From an uncultured Alphaproteobacteria bacterium (GTDB lineage: Bacteria; Pseudomonadota; Alphaproteobacteria; Methylaequorales; Methylaequoraceae), in NCBI GenBank assembly GCA_902536655.1, contig CACAYF010000005.1, positions 69,790 through 108,522 of the forward strand: a stretch of 38,733 bases of DNA. Reading direction: 5' to 3'. The position numbers and the translations under genes are program-made. The notes under the pieces were generated by a model. That model was given only the letters and a program-made list of their open reading frames with translations, searched no databases and had not been told where the DNA came from. Below, piece by piece: positions 25,966 to 32,744 of the stretch (position 1 is the stretch's first letter; the number at the start of each line of letters is the position of its first letter).

Positions 25966-27840
25966 GTGTTTCACGTGAAACATAAGTCTAAATTTGACGT
26001 AATTGTTGTCGGAGGAGGGCATGCTGGCGTTGAGGCTGCTGTAATGTCATCTCGATTAGGTGCAAAAACAGCTATTGTAACATTTGATAAAAAAGATATA
26101 GGAATTTTATCATGTAATCCAGCCATGGGAGGACTTGGCAAAGGACATTTAATTAAAGAAATTGATGCGATGGGGGGTGTAATAGGCAAAGCTTCAGATT
26201 TGTCAGGAATACAGTTTAGAGTATTAAATAAAACAAGAGGCGAGGCCGTCCAAGGCCCAAGAGCACAGATTGATAGAGACAAATATAAAAAAAACTTAAA
26301 TATACTATTAGCCAAAGAAGAAATTAAATATCTTTATGATGAAGTTTCAGACATTATTCTGGATGAAAGCAAAAAAAATAAAAAAATAATCGGCTTACAA
26401 TTGAAATCTTTGGGAAGGGTTTTGTGTGATTCAGTAATAATAACTACTGGAACTTTTTTGAGAGGTTTAATTCATCAAGGTTGTAAAAGTTGGTCAGCAG
26501 GTAGGATTAATTGCAAACCTTCAACAAATTTAGCGTATTTCTTTGAAAAACATAATTTTAAACTTCTACGACTCAAAACAGGCACCCCTCCTCGATTAGT
26601 TGCAGAATCAATTGATTTTACAAAATGCGATACGCAAAAAGGTGACCCCAACCCTGAGCCTTTTTCTTTTATGACAAACAGTTTGAAAAACAAACAGGTT
26701 GACTGTCATATAACTTATACAAATAAAAAAACCCATAATATTATTAAAGATAATTTAAGCAAATCGCCAATTTTTAATGGAACCATTACGTCAAAAGGCC
26801 CAAGGTACTGCCCATCTCTAGAAGATAAAGTTTTTAGATTTTCGTCCAAAGAGAGACACCAGATATTCTTAGAACCGGAGAGTATTAAAGGATCTACCAT
26901 ATATCCAAACGGAATTTCAACATCACTTCCAATAAATATTCAGCTCAAACTTCTAAGGACGATAAAAGGGCTTGAGAAAGTTGAAGTAAGTCAATATGGA
27001 TATACAATTGAATACGATTGTATTGATAGCACAGAAATTCATGCAAATTATGAAACAAAAAGAATTGAAGGCCTCTTTCTGGCAGGTCAAATAAACGGTA
27101 CTACAGGGTATGAGGAAGCAGCAGCGCAGGGCTTGCTAGCAGGAATTAATGCAGTATTAAAATTAAAAAGAAAGAGCCCGCTCATTATTCCAAGGTCACA
27201 AGCATATTTGGGTGTTCTTACTTCTGATTTAACTCGTGGCGGATTAATAGAGCCTTATAGAATGTTTACCTCAAGAGCAGAATACAGGCTCCTTTTAAGA
27301 TCCGATAATGCTGACGAAAGACTAACTGATGTTGCTATAAAGCTTGGGTCAGCAGAGAAAGAGAGAAAAGAAAAGTGGTTGAACAAAAAGAAACTGATGA
27401 AAAATATATGCGAAAAGTTAAATAAACTCAATGCTTCCCCGCAAAATTATGCTAAATGTGGAATAAAAATAAATCAGGATGGTAAAAAAAGGTCTGCATT
27501 CGAGGTTCTTGGTTATAAAGAAGTAACGTGGGGTCAAATAAGAAGAATTTTTCCAAATTTAAGGGGTCAAAAGATTTCAAAAAGTATTGAAAAACAGATA
27601 AAAATCAATTCTTTTTATAAAAGGTATTCTGAAAGACAGCAAAACGAAATAGAAGAACTAAAAAAAGAAAGACTTCTTGTGATTCATAAAAATGTAAATT
27701 TTAATAAATGTGATGGGCTATCAAACGAAATTAAAGAAATTTTGTCTAAAAACAAACCAAACAACATCGAAGAAGCCAAACAATTACCTGGCATGACACC
27801 TGCTGCGGCAAGCATTTTGCTGAGATACGTTAAAAAATAG
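25966..27840 (+). CDS. mnmG: tRNA uridine-5-carboxymethylaminomethyl modification enzyme (FAD)
   Basis: FAD/NADH-dependent partner of MnmE. 624 residues. FDVIVVGGGHAGVEAA is the dinucleotide-binding motif; CNPAMGGLGKGHL, GPRAQIDRDKYK, TGTFLRGLIHQG, LKTGTPPR, GYEEAAAQGLLAGINA and RAEYRLLLRSDNAD are MnmG hallmarks; the C-terminus has QLPGMTPAAASILL. Start GTG at 25966 follows the mnmE stop directly and has GGAA 6 bases upstream; a second GTG lies at 25975. The codons for residues 2-6 (FHVKH) are formed by a parS site, so this N-terminus is constrained by DNA function. Confidence 0.96.
   Translation: MFHVKHKSKFDVIVVGGGHAGVEAAVMSSRLGAKTAIVTFDKKDIGILSCNPAMGGLGKGHLIKEIDAMGGVIGKASDLSGIQFRVLNKTRGEAVQGPRAQIDRDKYKKNLNILLAKEEIKYLYDEVSDIILDESKKNKKIIGLQLKSLGRVLCDSVIITTGTFLRGLIHQGCKSWSAGRINCKPSTNLAYFFEKHNFKLLRLKTGTPPRLVAESIDFTKCDTQKGDPNPEPFSFMTNSLKNKQVDCHITYTNKKTHNIIKDNLSKSPIFNGTITSKGPRYCPSLEDKVFRFSSKERHQIFLEPESIKGSTIYPNGISTSLPINIQLKLLRTIKGLEKVEVSQYGYTIEYDCIDSTEIHANYETKRIEGLFLAGQINGTTGYEEAAAQGLLAGINAVLKLKRKSPLIIPRSQAYLGVLTSDLTRGGLIEPYRMFTSRAEYRLLLRSDNADERLTDVAIKLGSAEKERKEKWLNKKKLMKNICEKLNKLNASPQNYAKCGIKINQDGKKRSAFEVLGYKEVTWGQIRRIFPNLRGQKISKSIEKQIKINSFYKRYSERQQNEIEELKKERLLVIHKNVNFNKCDGLSNEIKEILSKNKPNNIEEAKQLPGMTPAAASILLRYVKK
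25967..25982. promoter_or_regulatory. parS centromere site 1 (perfect palindrome)
   Basis: TGTTTCACGTGAAACA, an exact match to the chromosomal parS consensus bound by ParB, located at the very start of mnmG about 3.3 kb upstream of parB. ParB would load here, spread along the DNA through its CTP clamp and be moved by ParA. parS within mnmG/rsmG is familiar in alphaproteobacteria. Confidence 0.95.
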
Positions 27841-28503
27841 TTGAAAATTAATTCTGAAAAAAACACTTTCTCCAAGTTATTTGATGTTTCACGTGAAACA
27901 TTGGCAAAACTTTGTGAATATGAGCTGAAAATCATTTCTTCCAATCAGAAATTCAATATTATTGGAAAAAGTACAATACCAAACATTTGGCAAAGACATT
28001 TTGCGGATTCAGCAAAAATCCTTTCATTTATAACGCAAATTGCAAAAAAAAATGAGAATAGGAAACTAACTATTTGTGACGTTGGGTCTGGAGGTGGTTT
28101 TCCAGGGTTAATTATTTTGATCCTTAATCAAGAAAAAAAAATAAATTTAAATATGACTTTAGTTGAATCAAACAAAAAAAAATGCCTTTTCCTGACTGAT
28201 TTGCTAAAATGTTTCAAAATAAATGCAGAAATAATAAATGATAGGGCAGAAAATTTAAGTGATAAATTTGATATTATAATTGCTCGAGCTGTTGCTCCTC
28301 TAAACAAATTTTTGACTTTTTGCAAAAATATAAGTAAAAACAAGACTATTTATATTCTCCCGAAAGGCTCAAATTTTCAATCAGAATTGCTTCAATTAAA
28401 AAAACAGTGGTACTACGACGTGAATATTGTTAAAAATAATAAAGAAATTGATAGATCTGGTGGTGTAACAATCGTTTTATCAAATCTAAAAAAAAAAAAA
28501 TGA
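27841..28503 (+). CDS. rsmG: 16S rRNA (guanine-527-N7)-methyltransferase
   Basis: SAM-dependent methyltransferase acting on G527 of 16S rRNA. 220 residues from TTG at 27841, the codon directly after the mnmG stop. The SAM motif is CDVGSGGGFPGLIILI; other landmarks are QKFNIIG, IWQRHFADSAKI, TLVESNKKKCLFL, IINDRAENL and IIIARAVAPLNKFL. Near the N-terminus DVSRETL is encoded by the second parS palindrome. The gene ends in 13 consecutive A's (28488-28500) encoding four Lys, and its TGA overlaps the parA ATG. Confidence 0.94.
   Translation: MKINSEKNTFSKLFDVSRETLAKLCEYELKIISSNQKFNIIGKSTIPNIWQRHFADSAKILSFITQIAKKNENRKLTICDVGSGGGFPGLIILILNQEKKINLNMTLVESNKKKCLFLTDLLKCFKINAEIINDRAENLSDKFDIIIARAVAPLNKFLTFCKNISKNKTIYILPKGSNFQSELLQLKKQWYYDVNIVKNNKEIDRSGGVTIVLSNLKKKK
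27885..27900. promoter_or_regulatory. parS centromere site 2 (perfect palindrome)
   Basis: A second exact TGTTTCACGTGAAACA, 1918 bp from the first, inside the 5' part of rsmG and read there in a different frame (GAT GTT TCA CGT GAA ACA). Two perfect copies within 2 kb of parA-parB strongly mark this as the chromosomal centromere region. Confidence 0.95.
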
Positions 28504-29291
28504 GCAGAACTGTATTTTCAATTGTAAACCAAAAAGGTGGGGTAGGTAAAACAACAACAGCTATAAATCTTGCTACTGCATTGTCCATCTCTGGTAAGTC
28601 ATGTCTTGTTGTCGACTTAGATCCGCAAGGCAACGCAAGCACGGGTTTTTCAATTAATTCAAACAGAAGAAAACCAGGAACATATGAGGTGCTGACTCAA
28701 AAAGTTGATATGATAGACGCAATTAAACCAACAGAAGTAAATGGACTCGGTATTGTTCCTTCTCGCGTTGATCTATCAAATGCTGAAGCCGAAATCCCAA
28801 GCACAGTTGAAGAAAAAGAGTATATATTGAAAAATGCTATTGATAAGCTCCCCCAGCAATATTCTGCAATTATCGTAGACTGTCCTCCAGGCCTTGGTTT
28901 TTTAACAATAAATGCTCTTGCTGCCTCAGACAAAGTTCTCATTCCGCTTCAGTGCGAATTTTTCGCCCTTGAGGGATTAAGTCAAATTTTAAGAGTTATC
29001 AAACAAGTCAATACAGAATTAAATGCAAGTCTTGATTTGGACGGTATTCTTTTAACTATGCACGATTCTAGAAATAAACTTAGTATTCAAGTTGAAGAGG
29101 ATGTTCGCGAAGTAATGGGTAAAGCTGTCTATAAAACAATCATTCCAAGAAATATAAAAATCTCTGAATCTCCCTCTCATGGAAAACCTGTTTTACTCTA
29201 CGATCATTCTTGTATAGGTTCAGAGGCATATGTAAGTCTTGCCGCAGAAGTTTTAGGTAAAGGAAACTTTGGTGGACTAAGCGAAAGTTGA
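28500..29291 (+). CDS. parA: Chromosome-partitioning ATPase ParA
   Basis: Deviant-Walker ATPase that forms DNA-bound gradients used to move ParB-parS complexes. 263 residues with VNQKGGVGKTTTAINLA (P-loop with the signature Lys, residues 9-25), VDLDPQGNASTGF (A' motif), IIVDCPPGLGFLTINAL (Walker B) and PRNIKISESPSHGKPVLLYD near the C-terminus. Short chromosomal type without an N-terminal DNA-binding extension. The ATG overlaps the rsmG stop and is preceded by a 13-base A tract. Confidence 0.97.
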   Translation: MSRTVFSIVNQKGGVGKTTTAINLATALSISGKSCLVVDLDPQGNASTGFSINSNRRKPGTYEVLTQKVDMIDAIKPTEVNGLGIVPSRVDLSNAEAEIPSTVEEKEYILKNAIDKLPQQYSAIIVDCPPGLGFLTINALAASDKVLIPLQCEFFALEGLSQILRVIKQVNTELNASLDLDGILLTMHDSRNKLSIQVEEDVREVMGKAVYKTIIPRNIKISESPSHGKPVLLYDHSCIGSEAYVSLAAEVLGKGNFGGLSES

Positions 29292-29305
29292 AAGGTGAAA
29301 GGAAT

Positions 29306-30388
29306 ATGAAAGAAAATATTACAATAAACAATGACTTAAAAAATAAAAAACTTGATAAAGATTTGAATAAAAAAACTAAAAGCAACACGCGAAAAGTAAA
29401 AAAGAAGCTAGGCACGGGTCTTTCATCTTTGCTATCCAAGGATCAGGAGTTAGCATCAGTGATTAGGACGAAAATAAAGGATCAAGTAAAAAAATCACCC
29501 CTAAAAATAGAAATTCCAAAGCTTTCAAAGAAAGATAATTCTAAATTGTCAATTTTAAATCTTAAACCCAAAAATATCTCTAATCAAGAAACCGTTCCGA
29601 TACAATACCTTGTATCTGGAAAATTTCAGCCCAGAAAAGTTTTTGATCAAACTGAATTGGAAGAACTAGCAGAATCAATTAAAAGTAATGGAATTCTCCA
29701 GCCAATACTGGTGAGACCACTAACAGAGAATAGCTCAAATTATGAAATTATTGCAGGTGAAAGAAGATGGAGAGCATCTCAAATTGCGAAATTACATGAA
29801 GTACCGGTAATAATAAGAGAGTTCGATGATGAAACAGCACTTGGGGTTGCAATGATTGAAAATCTTCAACGCTCTGACCTTAATCTAATAGAGGAGGCAG
29901 AAGGTTACCGAACGATGATGAATGTTTTCCAATACACACAAGAAAAACTTTCAACTCACATTGGAAAAAGCAGAAGTCACATTGCCAACGTTCTTAGAAT
30001 ATTGTCATTATCAAAAAATATAAGAAGACATATTGTAAATGGTGAATTATCTTTTGGCCACGCGCGAAGTTTAGTCACTCTTTCAGAAGAAAAAGCCATT
30101 GAATTAGCAGAGGAAATAGTTAGCAAATCCCTGAGTGTCAGAGAAACTGAAAGAATTGTAGGTAAACTTAAAAGAACTAATACGTTAAACGTAGGAAATG
30201 CTTCAAGAGAACAGAATAATAATAAGAATCCTAACATCGAAAATCTTGAGAGAGAACTAACAAATCTTCTCGGATTAAAAGTAATTGTAAATCATAAAAA
30301 TAACAACAGTGGCAATTTATCAATTTTCTACAGGACACTTGACCAAATACAACCAGTGATAGATAAATTAAAATGGCGACCAAAATAA
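29306..30388 (+). CDS. parB: Chromosome-partitioning protein ParB (CTPase clamp)
   Basis: parS-binding protein. 360 residues from ATG 29306, preceded by AAAGGA; an alternative TTG at 29288 overlaps the parA stop. An N-terminal basic tail carries KKLGTGLSSLLS, which in this family stimulates ParA. A longer than usual Lys-rich linker (about 40-90) precedes the CTP-binding ParB/Srx domain: GKFQPRKVFD, GILQPILVRP, GERRWRASQ and ENLQRSDLNLIEEAEGY. The HTH around THIGKSRSHIANVLRILSL reads parS. The C-terminal dimerisation domain begins near ENLERELTNLLGLKV. No holA follows; instead there is the origin-like gap and TPS locus 2. Confidence 0.96.
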   Translation: MKENITINNDLKNKKLDKDLNKKTKSNTRKVKKKLGTGLSSLLSKDQELASVIRTKIKDQVKKSPLKIEIPKLSKKDNSKLSILNLKPKNISNQETVPIQYLVSGKFQPRKVFDQTELEELAESIKSNGILQPILVRPLTENSSNYEIIAGERRWRASQIAKLHEVPVIIREFDDETALGVAMIENLQRSDLNLIEEAEGYRTMMNVFQYTQEKLSTHIGKSRSHIANVLRILSLSKNIRRHIVNGELSFGHARSLVTLSEEKAIELAEEIVSKSLSVRETERIVGKLKRTNTLNVGNASREQNNNKNPNIENLERELTNLLGLKVIVNHKNNNSGNLSIFYRTLDQIQPVIDKLKWRPK

Positions 30389-30761
30389 TTGAGATAGTTA
30401 ATTATGGAAATGGCCCCTCCAGATTTGGATTTAAGTAAAAGACTCAGTAATTGAAATCGGATAATGAGAGTTAATAGACTTAGTTATTACAACAAACTAA
30501 TTTCATCAATATAATAAACTTTACAAAATTGAAGTCAGAAGCGAATCCGAAAAGATCTGTGGTCCAAGCAATCAATATTTATCAAAATTCGGTACATTTG
30601 GGGATGAAATTAACAGATTTATGCCATTTTTGTAATTTCGACTAATGACTAGTTAATAATGCTATCTTTTTGGATATAAAATTATAATCAAGAACATAAA
30701 TAACGACATTACCACTCAGCAAAGCTAATAAATCAATTTTCAAAATCAAAAAGCTGATTTC

Positions 30762-30770
30762 TGTGGATAA
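30762..30770 (-). promoter_or_regulatory. DnaA box (perfect 9-mer)
   Basis: TGTGGATAA, the reverse complement of TTATCCACA. Left member of an inverted pair separated by 50 bp of AT-rich DNA. Confidence 0.65.
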
Positions 30771-30782
30771 CTCACTAATAAA

Positions 30783-30810
30783 TATATATAAAACCTTGAT
30801 TTTATATATA
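30783..30810. repeat. AT-rich inverted repeat between the DnaA boxes
   Basis: TATATATAAAA (30783-30793) and TTTTATATATA (30800-30810) are perfect reverse complements around the 6-base spacer CCTTGA. Centred almost midway between the two DnaA boxes. Could be an easily melted or cruciform-forming unwinding element; no T tract or GC stem makes it a good terminator. Confidence 0.7.
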
Positions 30811-30819
30811 ATACATGCC

Positions 30820-30844
30820 ATTATCCACAGGCTTGGAAAATTTT
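30820..30844 (+). repeat. DnaA box and flank, copy 2 of a shared sequence
   Basis: ATTATCCACAGGCTTGGAAAATTTT, matching 24342-24367 over nearly its whole length, with the perfect DnaA 9-mer at 30821-30829. Ends 16 bp before the TpsB2 start, so DnaA binding here could also affect TpsB2 transcription (inference). Confidence 0.65.
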
Positions 30845-30860
30845 AATAGACTGGTAATTG

Positions 30861-32672
30861 ATGTACTTTCTGATCAAAAGATTATGCATTTTAACAGGTA
30901 AAAAATTCTTACCTTTAAATGCTTTCAACATAGTGATAGCGTTTATTTTGTCGCTTTTTGTATCTCATACAATCTCGGCAGCAACGCCACGAACCCCTAG
31001 TCAAGCATTACCAAAGATGTTTCAGAAACCGTCCTCAGTCGATTATTATGAAATGAAAAGGCAAGAATCCATTATTCCAAAAATACCAGAAATTAAGATA
31101 GAACAACAAGAAAATACAGGAATTACAATCACACCAGAAACCTTAATTATATTAGCCCCTGTTGAATTACAAAAGATAATTTCTGTAGATAAATATCAGC
31201 AAATGATTATAGGAAAAGAACAAAGTATTTCTGACTTGTATAACATAGCGCTAGAAATTGAAAAAGACTTTAATGAAAAAGGTTATCCGCTTGTAAGAGT
31301 AATCTTACCGACACAAGAACTAGAACCTGAGCAAGCAACACTTTTTTTTAAGGTCATAGATGGGTATATCGAGCAGTTAGATTTGTCAAAAGTTCCTACA
31401 TTACAGTTTAGAAGGATCTACTCTTATCTGAAACCTCTGATAAAACAAAAATCAATAAAATTTTCTGATATTGAGAGACGGCTATTGCTTGCAGGAAACA
31501 CAGCAGGTTTAACATTGAGTAGTACTCTTCTGGCAGGCGTTAATGAGGGCGGAACAATATTGGCAGTAGAAGCTAAACACAGGTTAATAAACGGTGGAGT
31601 TTCGTTTGACAACACACAAAGTGAAGAATTGGGAAGACAGCAAGGTCAATTACGAGCAGTTATTAACTCGCCAACTGGACTTGGCGAAACAATTTCAATG
31701 TTTGGTCTGGCTAGACCAACAATAAAAGGAATGAAAGGTACCGGTTCTGATGTACCAATTAGAGCTGGTGGCGTTGCTATTTCTGTACCGATAGGTAATG
31801 ACGGTTTAACTACAGGCATCTCATACATGGAGAGCATGACACGTCCCGGCGGAGATGCAATAGATCTTGGTTTGGAAGCAAATATGAAGTCTGCTACTGC
31901 CACTGTTTCTTATCCTCTAGCCTATAAAAGAGATAAAGCAGTATTTTTTAGAGGCACACTAGGATGGACTGATGAAATCCAGCAAACAAATATTAGTGGG
32001 GAGGATCAGGATCTGAGTCATGATCGAATAGCCGCTCTCAGGCTAGGGGTAAGTCTTAATCGCTGTTTAACTGGATGTTTGGGAATTGACTTTCAATTCT
32101 CAAGAGGAATTGATATCGCATCGAGATCTCAGGGTGACGTTGGAAAGGGGACACCACTTTCAAGAAGTTCAGGAAAAAATAATTTTTCTCATTTTAACCT
32201 CGACACCACTTATGCGGTCGCTCTGGACAAAGATCTTGAATTTAATATAAATACTGGGGGCCAACTTTCACTAGACGACTTGCTCAATTCTGAACAATCC
32301 TCAATAACTGGACCAGACAAATTAAGTGGATTTACATCTGGATCGATTTCAGGCGACGAAAGTTGGTATTTTCGGGGTCAATTTAATTACAAAAAGAAAT
32401 TAAGTAATAAACTAACATTAACTCCATATGTATACGGGGCAACTGGAGTAAGCTATACATTTACTCCTACGGCTACCGAGAATCGTGCAACAGCAGCAAA
32501 GTCAATAGGTCTGGGCTTAAAGATAGATGGTATTGATAATTATTTTTTCGACAAAAATATTAGCGCCAAAGTTGAATATTCTAAGAATTGGGCTACAGGT
32601 GTTTTAGAGGATGTATCTGATGTGAGACTAAACAAACAACATTTATTAGTTAATTTAGCAATGAATTTTTAG
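30861..32672 (+). CDS. TpsB2: FhaC/ShlB-type outer-membrane transporter
   Basis: Paralogue of TpsB1 and presumed exporter of TpsA2. About 603 residues: signal peptide with hydrophobic IVIAFILSLFVSHTISA; a Pro/Glu/Gln-rich helix and linker (TPRTPSQALPKMF parallels TSPSQTLPKVL in TpsB1); POTRA region with KGYPLVRVILPTQELEPEQ and FFKVIDGYIEQL; then the beta-barrel with FDNTQSEELGRQ, FGLARPTIKGMKGTG and SMTRPGGDA; C-terminus LLVNLAMNF ending in Phe. A Cys pair (CLTGC, near residue 400) matches TpsB1. The ATG at 30861 is taken; an in-frame TTG lies just before it. Separated from tpsA2 by about 70 bp. Confidence 0.88.
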   Translation: MYFLIKRLCILTGKKFLPLNAFNIVIAFILSLFVSHTISAATPRTPSQALPKMFQKPSSVDYYEMKRQESIIPKIPEIKIEQQENTGITITPETLIILAPVELQKIISVDKYQQMIIGKEQSISDLYNIALEIEKDFNEKGYPLVRVILPTQELEPEQATLFFKVIDGYIEQLDLSKVPTLQFRRIYSYLKPLIKQKSIKFSDIERRLLLAGNTAGLTLSSTLLAGVNEGGTILAVEAKHRLINGGVSFDNTQSEELGRQQGQLRAVINSPTGLGETISMFGLARPTIKGMKGTGSDVPIRAGGVAISVPIGNDGLTTGISYMESMTRPGGDAIDLGLEANMKSATATVSYPLAYKRDKAVFFRGTLGWTDEIQQTNISGEDQDLSHDRIAALRLGVSLNRCLTGCLGIDFQFSRGIDIASRSQGDVGKGTPLSRSSGKNNFSHFNLDTTYAVALDKDLEFNINTGGQLSLDDLLNSEQSSITGPDKLSGFTSGSISGDESWYFRGQFNYKKKLSNKLTLTPYVYGATGVSYTFTPTATENRATAAKSIGLGLKIDGIDNYFFDKNISAKVEYSKNWATGVLEDVSDVRLNKQHLLVNLAMNF

Positions 32673-32700
32673 AAAAGGAAATTTCATAAAATGTGACTTT

Positions 32701-32706
32701 AGGAGG
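32701..32706 (+). promoter_or_regulatory. Strong Shine-Dalgarno AGGAGG lacking a normal start codon
   Basis: AGGAGG lies 38 bp before the first in-frame ATG of TpsA2 (32745), too far to serve it. In the TpsA2 frame the codons after it are ATT (32709), GTC, ATA (32715), GCA; the ATA sits at the ideal 8-base spacing. The only conventional start nearby, TTG at 32710, is in another frame and stops after two codons. Confidence 0.6.
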
Positions 32707-32744
32707 AAATTGTCATAGCAGTTAATAATTTAAAATCAATAGAA

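Larger units (their letters stand above)
30389..30860. other. Candidate replication origin (oriC-like non-coding gap)
   Basis: About 470 bp between parB and TpsB2 with no credible gene in any frame. It has two perfect DnaA boxes in opposite orientation (TGTGGATAA 30762-30770 and TTATCCACA 30821-30829) flanking ~50 bp that is about 80% A+T and contains an 11-bp inverted repeat. With their next base the two boxes form a 10-bp perfect dyad. A further run of AT-rich DNA precedes them. Adjacency to parAB and two parS sites fits an origin region. Against: only two perfect boxes and no clear tandem array or IHF/CtrA site. Part of it must also carry the TpsB2 promoter. Confidence 0.5.

Noticed and set aside
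18160-30860. Mobile element carrying the TPS loci
   Set aside because: No transposase, integrase, tRNA-end duplication or long terminal inverted repeat was seen; the shared 25-bp DnaA-box sequence is in direct, not inverted, orientation and does not bound either locus.
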